From Epiperipatus broadwayi (taxonomy: Eukaryota > Onychophora > Udeonychophora > Euonychophora > Peripatidae), in NCBI GenBank assembly GCA_028023455.1, contig JAQFVV010000021.1:6908853-6972852 (forward strand): a stretch of DNA of 64,000 bases, in the 5' to 3' direction. The notes under the pieces were generated by a model, which saw only the letters and a list, made by a program, of their open reading frames with translations, was not told where the DNA came from and did no database searches. Shown piece after piece: positions 11,917 to 21,383 of this stretch. The position numbers and the translations under genes were made by a program. Numbering within the stretch: position 1 is the first letter of the stretch; each line of letters opens with the position of its first letter.

Positions 11917-12128
11917 TGTTCATCTCTTCTAGCATTTATTGTTGATCCTTCCCAGGTATGTAGTTGGGCACTGCTACATGGGATTCCATAAACTCCTTGG
12001 GTTTTTAGAGGGGTTATATCTTTAGGTTTGATTTCAATATTATTAATCTTTTGCTCAGTAGAGAATGTTGTTTTTATGTCCAATTGTTTTAGTACCTTTA
12101 AAATTTTATCTGTGGTTCCTTTTATCAC
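11917..12128 (-). pseudogene. Penelope-like element endonuclease fragment (GIY-YIG)
   Basis: The minus-strand frame gives a PLE linker followed by the start of the GIY-YIG domain. The string KDITPLKTQGVYGIPC fits the family pattern KD..L.T.GVY.IPC, in which Y and Y/I of GIY-YIG precede an EG.T..N.R.DE segment corresponding to YIG.T......R..EH. GIY-YIG endonucleases make the target nick in most PLEs. The RT upstream is missing, and the C-terminus is replaced by MITE sequence at 11916, so this is a dead 5'- and 3'-truncated piece. Hammerhead-bearing repeats lie directly upstream on the same strand (12270-12330 and 12658-12717), as expected if they are PLE terminal repeats. Confidence 0.75.
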
Positions 12129-12560
12129 ATGATCACCATCTCTTATACTAGCACATAGTTGTTATTAAACAAGGCAAAACTCTCCATATAGTCATGCAAC
12201 CCTGTGCCAACCAGAGTAATCAATGGATGCCAGAAGGCTTGTGCATAAAATCCCTATGTAGTGCATACTCATCAAATATCTCAAGACTAGTTTTTGGCTT
12301 GTGGCCTTCATCAATGAGGAGCCTTGGATCTGACACACTGCACATAGGTCTTAGGATCTAATGCAATTCTCCAGCAACCACATTTTATCTCTTATTTAAC
12401 TACAAAACTATGAGAATGAAATTAAAAACCCAAAAAATGAAAATCAATCTAAGCTCAATAGCTTATATAGTCATATGGGTCTGAACACAGTTCAGCATCC
12501 ATACATTTTGGTGTTCTTGGCTCTTAACAACCATAGCCACCATTATTCTATCAGACAGGA
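12129..12560 (-). repeat. PLE terminal-repeat-like unit A with hammerhead
   Basis: On the minus strand this unit contains a hammerhead motif (12270-12330), then AAGGCAAAACTCTCCATAT-type sequence and CACCATCTCTTATACTAGC-type sequence (plus-strand wording) next to the PLE frame. Its upstream half, including GTTCAGCATCCATACATTTT (plus strand), recurs inverted at 12770-12860. It is a direct repeat of unit B and an inverted repeat of unit C. Confidence 0.7.
12270..12330 (-). ncRNA. Hammerhead ribozyme motif alpha-1 (degraded)
   Basis: On the minus strand it has stem I 5' strand GATCCAAGGCTCCTCA, TTGATGA in place of CUGAUGA, a stem II region GGC/GCC, AAAAC in place of GAAAC, then TAGTC. The altered C3 and G12 positions predict loss of self-cleavage. 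Confidence 0.6.
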
Positions 12561-12584
12561 TTGGTGTTAAACCACTAAACATCA

Positions 12585-12745
12585 CATGTCACCATCTCTT
12601 ATACTAGCGCATAAATGTTATTAAACAAGGCAAAAAATCCCTACCTAGTGCCTACTCATCCAATATCCCCAGACTAGTTTTTGGCTTGTGGCTTTTGTCA
12701 GTGATGAGCCTTGGATCTGAGAGCACTTCACCTAAATCTTGGGAT
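12585..12745 (-). repeat. PLE terminal-repeat-like unit B (shortened)
   Basis: It starts like unit A (plus-strand CACCATCTCTTATACTAGC, then ATTAAACAAGGCAAAA). About 90 bp of unit A are missing before the hammerhead segment. It lies between unit A and the inverted unit C. Confidence 0.7.
12658..12717 (-). ncRNA. Hammerhead ribozyme motif alpha-2 (degraded)
   Basis: On the minus strand ATCCAA pairs with TTGGAT at the far end of stem I. The core reads CTGACAA (G8 changed) and AAAAC (G12 changed), followed by TAGTC. The fold is still recognisable but cleavage is unlikely. Confidence 0.6.
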
Positions 12746-12769
12746 CTAATTCTGTCTTATAGGATAGTG

Positions 12770-13165
12770 TTGGCTATAGTTGTTAAAGAGCCAAAGACAC
12801 CAAAATGTATGGGTGCTGAACTGAATTCAGACCCATATGACTATATAACCTATTGAGCTTACATTGAAAAATTTTATTGTGTTTTCCAATTTCATTCTCA
12901 TAGTTTTGAAGTTAAGTAGAGATAAAAGGTAGCTGCTGGAGGGTTGTCTTAGATCCTAAGATCTAGTGCAGTGCTCTCAGATCCAAGGCTCCTCACTGAC
13001 GAAGGCCACAAGCCAGAAACTAGTCTGTGGATATTGGATGAGTATGAACTAGATAGGGATTTTGTGCACAAGTCTTCAGGCATCCATTCATTATTCTGCT
13101 TGGCACAGGGTCGCACTACTGTATGGAGAGTTTTGCCTTGGTTCCTTTTATATGAGAAATGCATA
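12770..13165 (+). repeat. PLE terminal-repeat-like unit C (inverted)
   Basis: This is the inverted counterpart of unit A. From 12770, GTTGTTAAAGAGCCAAAGAC and CCATATGACTATATAACC lead to a hammerhead motif at 12981-13039, then to CATCCATTCATTATTCTG and GAGAGTTTTGCCTTGG. The ACTATATAA sequence upstream of the ribozyme could serve as a TATA-like element, which is only an inference. The two short open frames covering it on both strands are not genes. Confidence 0.7.
12981..13039 (+). ncRNA. Type I hammerhead ribozyme alpha-3
   Basis: The core CTGACGA (12996-13002) satisfies CUGANGA and GAAAC (13016-13020) is intact. GTC (13023-13025) is the predicted cleavage triplet. Stem II is GGC/GCC with loop CACAA; the closing A-A pair is mismatched. 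Stem I pairs ATCCAA (12981-12986) with TTGGAT (13034-13039), plus UCC/GGA and CA/UG next to the core, with an internal loop between, as in natural type I hammerheads. Stem III would be only two pairs (AC/GU), so activity would be expected mainly from a dimer sharing the self-complementary ACTAGT. Confidence 0.75.
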
Positions 13166-13374
13166 TTCTATTAAAATTATTTTTTATATACTATATCCAT
13201 GTAATTATTGCTATATATTTTTTCACACAGTAGAGGATAAGTGTTTCCTTATTGAAACGTTGGCTATAAATTTATTTTATTTTATTAAACACGGCTACTC
13301 CCGAAAACGTGCTTTGTAATATGTATCTAATTTAAATACACTTGTATTTAAATATTATATATCAATCATCAATT
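13166..13374 (+). repeat. PLE-associated repeat tail
   Basis: ATTGAAACGTTGGCTATAAA and AAACACGGCTACTCCCGAAA lie downstream of unit C. The second phrase is inverted at 10640-10720. A diverged relative of the first part is at 33525-33625 (CACAGTGTTTACTGAAACTG). Confidence 0.55.
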
Positions 13375-13530
13375 AAATTCATTTGCATTTGGAAGTCTGT
13401 CGTAATAAATTATAATTAATTATTATGGATATCTTTGTATTTAAAAAAGAAGATTATAAATTAGAATAAAGTACTTTATGTTCTACACAGAGAAGTAAAT
13501 TGGGGGTATATTACAAATCAAAAAAAAAAA
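13375..13530 (+). repeat. Third ~205-bp repeat unit
   Basis: ATTTGGAAGTCTGTCGTAAT, AAATTATAATTAATTATTAT and TTCTACACAGAGAAGTAAAT match the two tandem units at 10240-10610, so the complex at 10.64-13.37 kb probably inserted in or next to this array. Confidence 0.8.
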
Positions 13531-13726
13531 AAAACAAGTAATTTTTTAAAAAGATAAAGGGCAATCACTTGAAATTAAAAATTATCATCAGACTTGTATA
13601 TGTTTCTGCACAATATAACAATTAACTAAATATCAAATAATCAGTAAAAGATAAAATAAAATAAGACAACTAATAACAGTATGACTAAACACAGGCTTAT
13701 TATATACCTGTGTCTATATATGTAAT

Positions 13727-13890
13727 ATATAGGGTATATGAACACAGACTTTCACACCACTCACCACTCTATCTCATAACACGGATACACTTGAACTTTA
13801 TCTTTTCAACATATATGGGTTCAAGGGTATCAGTGTTATGAGATAGAGTGGTGGGTGGTGTGAAAGTCTATGCTCGTATACCCTATATAT
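13727..13890. repeat. Inverted pair of beta-repeat 3' ends
   Basis: ATAGGGTATATGAACACAGA followed by ACTTTCACACCACTCACCAC is mirrored by GTGGTGGGTGGTGTGAAAGT and CTATGCTCGTATACCCTATA. Both arms correspond to the 3' end of the hammerhead-bearing repeat at 14170-14490. The ribozyme part is absent here. Confidence 0.8.
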
Positions 13891-14169
13891 ATATATAATA
13901 ACAGTATAGTAAAATAATGCATCAAAGTTCCATACGTAAAATAATTAATTCAGAAATTCTCCGTAAAAAAGTCTGCATTTTAAATTTTTTCCTGGTTTTA
14001 AATTCCAGGAAGAAATATTTCAAGACTCTGTTTTTTTTTTTTTTTTTAAATTATATTCAAATATAGGACCACAAAAAAATAATATATTTTTTTATTTATC
14101 AGGATTCTTTCAAATAAAGTATACATCTCTATCAAATAAATTTAATTTATTTAATCACAGGAATAATTT

Positions 14170-14490
14170 AACATATATTTACCTCTGAGCATTTCATCAT
14201 CAGATTTTCAATTGGATGGACGGTTGAAGAGTTGGAGTGTGTAGTAGATTGAAGCCTGTCCATTAAAGTATGAAGATTGTCTATCTTAATATATATCTGA
14301 GCACTTATAGTATATATGTGTGGGAGATGATAATCTGGACCAACTGATGATTGCTGATTTAGCATGAAATACGAATATTGGTGATTATTTATCTTTTCAG
14401 CATATATGTGTTTGAGTGTATCAGTGTTATTAGATAGAGTGGAGAGTGATGTGTCGTCTGAAAGTCTGTGCTCATATACCCTATATATTA
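14170..14490 (+). mobile_element. Hammerhead-bearing dispersed repeat, beta copy 1
   Basis: This non-coding repeat of about 300 bp is shared with 36470-36775, 59885-60195 (minus) and 62510-62822. Order: CATCAGATTTTCAATTGGAT, CCTGTCCATTAAAGTATGAA, the hammerhead at 14329-14389, GTGTATCAGTGTTA-TAGATAGAG, and an end near CTCATATACCCTATATA. It encodes no protein. A size near 300 bp with a type I hammerhead fits the small non-autonomous 'retrozymes' known from metazoans. The assignment is inferred from structure only. Confidence 0.7.
14329..14389 (+). ncRNA. Type I hammerhead ribozyme beta-1
   Basis: CTGATGA (14344-14350) and GAAA (14366-14369) are intact. Stem II is TGCT/AGCA (14352-14355 with 14361-14364). 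Stem III is two pairs closed by ACGA (14369-14376). ATA precedes the predicted cut after 14377. Stem I is ACCAA/TTGGT (14339-14343 with 14378-14382), a TGG bulge, then GATAATC/GATTATT (14329-14335 with 14383-14389). All positions of the consensus core are present. Confidence 0.8.
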
Positions 14491-15385
14491 TATATTTACC
14501 TGTAATTTTTTTTCCAATTTATAAATGATTGTACAGTATACAACAAACTATTGAGTCCATTTTTGGATAGAAAAACGATTAATTAAGTGTCTCCGACAAC
14601 AGATCTATTATTAATCTAACTATGAAGAAAACATTTTGAAAGACAGAACATTTTGTGATTAAAATATGAAATAATCAGACAAAGAAATAAATGTTTTCCA
14701 TCTTTAAAATGTTATTTCAGACATTAAAAATTAAATGTTTTATATATTAATTGTACACATTTTTATATAATAAACAAACCATTTTACTTTATGATTTATT
14801 TTTTAAATTATACCGATATACCGCTTTTACTCTTGTTTACTCTAATAAGGTCCCTTTATTTAATTCAAATTTTTATTAATTACTAAGCTTAATCCATTAC
14901 TTCTGATAATTAATCCTGACTACTTGACAGTTACTTGATAATAATGGTTAAATGGAATGTATATTTATATACACTGTTCACCACTTTTATGAAGATACAT
15001 TATGTATTTCTTTTTTTTCTCTTGGAAATTGTAAGATTTCTTAAGAATTAACATTTTTATTTCAAATCTCAAAAACAGGAAAACAGTTATGTTTTATAAA
15101 TTTTAGTCATAAGGATAGATATGACCTGAATAGAGTTTGAAAGTAAAATATCTATTGTAAAACGTGCAGAATAAATTCTAATCCAATGCAACTTACGTCC
15201 AGAAAGTGAGAATATTTTATAAGAATTTTTTAATTTCTATGCAGCAAGAATATTGCTAAGATTTTAAACAATGAAATTAAACAGATTATATATAATATTT
15301 AAATCTAAAGGCTAATTTAAATTTAGCAAAAATAGAATAAAGAAAAATATAATTTGAGTGTTAAGAACAATTATTGAAATAATGT
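14491..15385. other. AT-rich stretch, nothing recognised
   Basis: No frame, tRNA-like fold or long repeat was recognised between the beta repeat and the RT remnant. Confidence 0.5.
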
Positions 15386-15618
15386 AAAGAGGGAAAAAAA
15401 TTGATAAAGTTATATATTTCACCAAACTAGAAAAGGCATTTGATAAAGTATTTTAGATTGCTTGTTTCGATATTTTGGGAAAATATAGATTGGAAATAAA
15501 AACTAGTTCTTATGAAATTTATATTTATATTAGAAAATATTTGTAGGATTTAGTGAGTGATCTTTTTATGGAATAGGTAAGAGAATGGTGCAAGGCAAGG
15601 ATGTTATATTGCAATTTA

Positions 15619-15892
15619 TATATTGGACTATTTCCATCATCTCACATTAAATATTGGATGTCTTTAAAAAAAATTAACTTTATTTAAATTTTCTAATTAT
15701 ATTCAACTGTTAGTAATAGCACACAGATTATTATATACACAATGTTTTGAGTGGTATTATTCTCTTCTTTTCCTCAGGTGTTGCTGGCTGACCAGTGACA
15801 GTGCCAACATAGGAATTGAACCGGGACCTTTAGATTCTTGAATATTGAATTTTATGGTAACATTCTAACTAATTGAGCCTCCTGCCAAAAGT
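15619..15892 (-). repeat. tRNA-derived SINE, family 2 (left arm)
   Basis: Minus strand: a tRNA-like head with TCAATTAGTTAGAATGTTAC (box A region), CCCGGTTCAATTCC (box B), then a body with CCAGCAACACCTGAGGAA and ACAT(T)GTG, and a 3' end near GATGATGGAAATAGTCCAAT. A second copy is at 61495-61768. It forms an inverted pair with 15915-16150. Confidence 0.75.
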
Positions 15893-15914
15893 TATGACAT
15901 TACATTATAATTCA

Positions 15915-16150
15915 ATATTCAGAATGTAAAAATCCAGGTTCAATTCCCATGTGAGTATTGTCTGTTATCAGTCCAGCAACACCTGAGGAAGAGAGGAGAA
16001 TAATACACTCAAAATGTTGCATATGTATTAATCTGTGTGCTATTAATAATAGTGGAATGTAATTGGTAAATTTAAATAAAGTTAAATTTTTCTAAAGACA
16101 CTCAATATTTAATATTAGATAGTGGAAATAGTCCAACATATAAATACAAT
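15915..16150 (+). repeat. tRNA-derived SINE, family 2 (right arm)
   Basis: This is the plus-strand copy of the preceding SINE: CCAGGTTCAATTCC (box B), CCAGCAACACCTGAGGAAGA, and the end GTGGAAATAGTCCAACATAT. The two arms are clearly diverged and form a 0.5-kb foldback. Confidence 0.75.
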
Positions 16151-16423
16151 TAAAATACCATAATCACAAACCTTTAGAAAAACACAAAGAGATTATATAT
16201 TTCCTTGTTTTGTTTAATTGCATGAATTTTTTTGATGAGTTAAGTTTTGATAATGTAGGAATTATCATTGGTAGTAAAATAATTCATTGGTACAGATTTC
16301 TGATGACCTGAAAATATTCATAGATAATGAGAAAGAGTTTAGCAAATATTCATATAGAACTTGTAAAATATTTTGAATGAAAATAAATGTAAATAAACTA
16401 AAACAGTAAAAATAAGTTGTATT

Positions 16424-16530
16424 TTTTTTTTAAATGTCATAGCATCGGCCGGGACGTGAACCCGCAACCTGGGCAACTGCTTGCAAGTGCAAGGCAGTCG
16501 CGCTGATCTCTCGACCACCAATGCAAGACA
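16424..16530 (-). mobile_element. tRNA-Gly-derived ultrashort SINE with TSD
   Basis: The minus-strand element starts TGTCTTGCATTGG, carries box A GTGGTCGAGAGATCAGC and box B GGTTCACGTCC, closes the acceptor with CCGATGC, and ends TATGACATTT plus an A-run. A perfect 16-bp direct repeat, AAAAATAAGTTGTATT, lies at 16408-16423 and 16531-16546. The element is thus about 105 bp and consists of little more than the tRNA-like part and tail. It was copied by target-primed reverse transcription. Confidence 0.9.
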
Positions 16531-16639
16531 AAAAATAAGTTGTATTGAATTAAAAAAAATAATGGCATTATTGGTGATTATTTGATTCAAATAAAAACAT
16601 TAAAAGCAACAGATGGATTATAAAATCATGGAGAAGATT

Positions 16640-16920
16640 AGTGATATTAAATGTATAGTGAGTTGAATAGCTGTTAATATTAATATTTATATTCATTACT
16701 ACTTTTACAATGCTTTTTTACAACTTAATATGACAGTTTTGATTGCTCCAGCAATCTTCTTCAGAACTTCTGTTTACATCTCTAAATCTTAATTGCTAAG
16801 ATTTAGAGATATAAATAGAAGTTCTGAAGAAGATTGCTGGGCAATTGAAACTGTCATAGTGAGTTGTAATAGAAAGCATTGTAAATGTAATAAAGAACAT
16901 AAATGATATTAATATTATAT
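16640..16920. repeat. Foldback element (about 130-bp arms)
   Basis: AATCTTCTTCAGAACTTCTG and CATCTCTAAATCTTA are mirrored by TAAGATTTAGAGAT and AGAAGTTCTGAAGAAGATTG around the short centre near 16793. The outer arms (TACAATGCTTTTTTACAACT versus AGTTGTAATAGAAAGCATTG) extend the pairing. It is a non-coding inverted repeat. Confidence 0.8.
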
Positions 16921-17220
16921 GCATTTGACAATGCAATAGGAAAAGTAAAGTTATAATACTTCATAAATAAGATAAAGGATATTGGATAGCTGTTGATAAA
17001 AGCAAAATATATAAAAATTAAAGTTCTTACTGGTAATTAATTTTTTAATACCATTATAAAATATTTTAAGATGCTCTGAATTTCCCTTAAAATAAAGAGC
17101 TCAAATTATTTATAACCAAGCAGCAATTTTTTCCCATGACATTTTTCTATCTAGTATAAGTTTAGTAATTCAATAGATGTCAAATAAATCCCCATCCAGT
17201 ATTTTCCTACCCAATACCAA
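16921..17220. other. AT-rich, possible downstream LINE debris
   Basis: AT-rich sequence with no clear signal. Given the RT upstream, part of it could be the 3' part of that LINE. Confidence 0.3.
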
Positions 17221-17221
17221 G

Positions 17222-17345
17222 ATGCACTGCTCTTAGATCCAAAAGTTGGTCATGTTTTAAAGCCATAAGTTATAAATTAGTCTGGGATAAAAGCAACATT
17301 GAATAGAGACTTAATAAGCATTGCCATCTGACATCCATTGATGAT
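17222..17345 (+). ncRNA. Hammerhead motif alpha-5, degenerate relic
   Basis: ATGCACTGCTCTTAGATCCA aligns with ATCTAGTGCAGTGCTCTCAG-ATCCA of unit C (12961-12985). TAAATTAGTCTGGGATA aligns with GAAACTAGTCTGTGGATA, and CATCCATTGATGA with the later CATCCATTCATTA. The ribozyme core itself is destroyed, so this is a fossil of the alpha family. Confidence 0.5.
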
Positions 17346-18221
17346 TAAATCTTAGATTTGCTGGCAAAAATGTTATGAAAAAATAAGGAATAAATTAATT
17401 ATATGTTGGCTGGGAATATCAATTTACATGGATTAGAAAATGATTATTTTGAAAAAGTGGGAGGAGGGAATAGTCAGTTTGTAAGATCTTAAAAATATGT
17501 GTTTGAAAAGAAATAAAAATTATAAATTTGAAACATAAGCAGAGCAAGAAGAAAAAGATGATAAAAGTTAAAAAAAAACATTATTTAATGAACAAATTAT
17601 AAGAAAAAGTGGAATTTGAATGGGCAAATACTTTGAAGTAGTAAAATTAAAATATACTGAAAGAATCAAAGAAGGATAAAAGAAAAAGTGGTAGAAGAAA
17701 ACATTGATAAGTGATCACAAAGAAGAGAGTAGTTATGAGTTTTCAAAAAATAATTGTTTGAGCAGATTGATTTAGGTTCAAAATCTTAGGTTGGTTTGAA
17801 TTTAAGTTTTTCAGCTTGATAGTTAAGGATTAAAGATGATTGCTAGATGCATTTTTCCATTTTTTTCCAAATTTGAATCACAAGCCTCATTGTTAAAGTC
17901 AAAAGCCAGAGTTGGTCTGAGAATGGGAATTTAAATACTAAGGTTAAGGATTATATATTCATTTTGTAGTTTTTGATTACTAAATCATATATTAGATGCT
18001 GGTAGAATAAAAAGATGCACATGTCTAACCATAATAGAATGTTTGGTGATTAGTTATTACAACAGGAATAAAAAATAACTTGAATAAGATGGTCATTACT
18101 GGCACATATTTTCTAAAAAATGAATCATTCCATTATTTATAGAAAAAAATTATTTTATTTAATTTATTAAATATTTCTATTTTTGTGTGATTTATTCAAT
18201 AATATATATATATTATAATGA
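17346..18221. other. Non-coding DNA, nothing firm
   Basis: The stretch 17520-17730 is purine-rich and looks as if it could derive from a LINE 3' part. I could not fix a frame. Confidence 0.3.
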
Positions 18222-18312
18222 TCTGGAGAAAAGGACTTAACGTGATCTGCACTACAGGGCGCCATCTAGGCATTTGAACCTAGAAAAATTTATAAAGTAG
18301 GCAGATACGTAA
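18222..18312 (-). repeat. Possible tRNA-like SINE fragment
   Basis: On the minus strand CTAGGTTCAAATGCCTAG makes a perfect five-pair T-arm-like hairpin with a box B-like core, followed by ATGGCGCCCTGTAGTGCAGA. No other copy is visible in the window. Confidence 0.35.
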
Positions 18313-18478
18313 GTCAAAAAAAATTTTTTTTTTTACTTTTTGATTCCGGTCATTAGCCCAAGTCACTAGCTCAGGGAGTAGCAGAGATTTGTATTTATAA
18401 TAAATGCTTATCTAAGAATAATTTAAAAAAAGAATAAAATAAGCCACTGCCAGTAATTAACATACAAACATTTATTTA

Positions 18479-18480
18479 TG

Positions 18481-18516
<36 letters not shown>

Positions 18517-18518
18517 AA
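18479..18518. repeat. (CA)n(TA)n microsatellite
   Basis: CA dinucleotides pass into TA dinucleotides. Confidence 0.9.
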
Positions 18519-18626
18519 ATTTAACATTATTATTTTAGTATGTTTATTTTAGATTTTAATTTGATTTTATAATTTAAATTTACATTTTAATTTTTATAAT
18601 ATTATAAGTTTACATTTTAATTAAGT

Positions 18627-20280
18627 TCGCACAGATGGATTTATGAAAGTTTGTTTTATAATGTTGAGTATAGATCGGTTACATAGATTACATGGTTAAA
18701 AACATTTCAAAGTAAACATAAACGATCAAAATACAAAATCATTGATACTGTCAATTGCATAGGGAATACAAGAAACCCAATGGTGTTCATCATAAGACAC
18801 CGCATTAACGCCAATAACTTAAAAGACATCCAAATAAATATATCTTAGATACTCACTGTAAGGTATCAATATTTACCAAAGGTCTATATATTTTAATCAC
18901 CTATGAAAACCCAAAACATAATTAACCGATAACCAATCCATGCAAGCGTCTATAAACAACTTAAATTTAATGCATTTTTATTTAGTGTTGAGTATGAATA
19001 GACTTCATAGATTTGCATTTGAAAGAAAATATTCTATCCTTATTTAACCTTAGGCCAAAAGTTTGCAGTCAAACTAATGCCAATTCATCTGATATATCGA
19101 TGTATTCAATGTAATACGAAATACGGCAGCACAAAAAATTAAGAAGAAATTGCCTCTCGTCAGATAGGAATACATACATCTATCTGACAAGAAGAGCAAT
19201 AAAAAAAACTCCATAGAAAGGAACTACAGCCTCCGACTTATAATTCCTCCCATAGGCAAACGGGTGAGTGCGGCGTATACAAATGATTCTGCCCGTAGCG
19301 AATCTTGCATTACAACTACTAACTACACCAATATATCCAATCCATTGACCCAATTTAACTACGAAACAAATAACCTAAGATTACCCTCCCCTAATATAAC
19401 TTTACAAATCTATATAGCCATTAACGCCCGACTTAAGTTTAATATTTATATAACTAGTTTAATGAAAAACAGAAATCATAATAAAACTTAAAGAACAAAA
19501 AAAAATATAAATGGAAATGATTTAAAATAAAAAAAACATCAAATAACAATATTAATAAAGAATTTAGTTTGGTCAGATAGGATTCTATTGCATTATTTAC
19601 TAAAAAGGTTTTAAAATTTAGAGTTCTTATTTTTTCAAGTGAATATAAAGTTCTTACGATTTTTAAAATGTCCTGCTTTATCCTTTACAGTTGCTTGCTG
19701 TTGTTGGTAATTTTGAATGAGAATTCCCATGCCGTACTGAAGATATTGGTATCCTGTTAGCCATTGTTTTTATTTATTCAGAGATCTTTACTTGAGCTGG
19801 TCCTTAATGTAGAAAACGATGTCATTTTTTTTTGAACAACTGAAGGAATTGAAAAGTGCGTCTTTTCAATCCCTTCTCCTTCAACTCTGCACTAACACAT
19901 ATAGTCACATCATAATAACTAATTAATAATTTTCAAACTTTTCCTTTTATATTAATCTTAAGGATTGACTCAACATTACATCGTCGATGATGGTGGTCTT
20001 TTCACTGAGGTCCGATTCCATAGGGATTTCTTTCTATTTGCTAAAAGTTTTTATTGTTTTCCTATCTGACCGATGCTTATACATTTAAATGCCCAAGGCT
20101 AGTTTACATTGACTAATTAAAACAATCATTTCCATTTTCTGATTGCTTAATGTGTTTTTCAAAATTAAAGATATACTTTTATCTCTAAATCTTTTTAAGT
20201 TTTTTCTTTTAAAATATATTTTTTTATTTTTAATAAAGTTTTATTTTAATAATAATTTTTTTATTATTATCTGTGCGATC
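18627..20280. other. Unassigned block with short inverted ends
   Basis: TTCGCACAGAT near 18627 and ATCTGTGCGAT near 20268 are near-perfect inverted copies. Inside, CAGATAG-type motifs are repeated in both orientations (19160, 19180, 19572, 20062), and 18740-19960 is less AT-rich than its flanks. This could be a non-autonomous DNA element or an LTR fragment. No transposase frame was found; the 75-codon frame at 19264-19491 has no signature. Confidence 0.3.
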
Positions 20281-21300
20281 TTATATATATACAAGTTTAA
20301 GATGATTTTTTAATTTTCAATTTTTAATTCTTAAAAAAGAAGTTTTTATTTGCGAACTTTTATTCTTTTAATGTTTACTAATAAAAACAATGTAATGTAT
20401 GTATGTGCCCATTACAATATATATATATTATAAAAAAATCATAATGTATTAATTTATATAGGATTTTTCAGAATGTATGTTAAAAATTTACATACTTATT
20501 TGAAATTGTATGTGGTTTCATTAGGAATATTTTGTATGCTCATCTATACATATTCAGTGGGTTTATAATGTCTGAACTCAGTACATGTGACAAGATTATT
20601 ATTTAAATGAAATATACATAGATTCAGTCTTAAACTTTGTATTTTGAATGCATCCATTTTTGTTTCCCAACAATTCTTTATTTTCAATTATTCATCCAGT
20701 TTTGTGATTTTTATTTCCCTACTAAACTATTTAGTCTATTATATATTGAGTCAATCTTTCATCATAATTCTTTTTGTCTTCTTATTATAATCATTCCCTC
20801 TTAACTTTATTATTCTGCTACTTAATTTACTATTAAGCCATCTCAATGTACTGCATTTTGGATCACTTATATTTATCTTTTTTACTTTACCATTTTATTT
20901 ATCACCTCATTATTAATAAGGTTTGCTTTAGTTTCTTAATATTTCATTATTAAAATCTTCCTTAAATAAGTTTCATTTTTTAAATCAGTCAAAAATGACT
21001 ATCTACTTTAAAAATATATTTAATATCCTTTTTTAATTTATCAATGAATTTGTTTGCTTTTAATTCAGCTTTTCTTATTTTTTTTAAAAGAAATCAGTTT
21101 TATCATTACTAAATTAAGATCTCTGCCAGTTATAAGGATAGTGACATGTAAATACCCACTGCTTCTCAATGTACATTATACCATAATCTAATCTAATCTA
21201 TTACTTAATTTGCACCTTTCTATAAATATTTTTTTTTCTTATGATGTTTAAACTATATATTATTTATGTTATATCATTATCATTGCAAACATTCATTTGC
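20281..21300. other. AT-rich, nothing recognised
   Basis: T-rich low-complexity DNA without repeat units or frames. Confidence 0.5.
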
Positions 21301-21383
21301 ATTTTTAGTCCAAACTAAATGAACATTATGACCAGTGACGATAACTATCCTAAAGTAGATCAAGACCATCCACATGAAATGTA

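Larger units (their letters stand above)
15386..16660 (+). pseudogene. Degraded LINE reverse transcriptase, interrupted by SINEs
   Basis: Frames broken by many stops still show RT landmarks in order. KLEKAFDKV near 15430 matches the palm motif (D/L.KAFD.V). QGK near 15590 fits the QG motif. RFSDDL near 16300 matches the (Y/F).DD catalytic box, and KINVNKLK near 16385 matches the following K.N..K.K motif. The stretch between is occupied by an inverted SINE pair (15619-16150), and a tRNA-Gly SINE inserted at 16424-16530. The clade cannot be fixed from this; RTE- or CR1-like elements are possible. It is dead. Confidence 0.55.
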
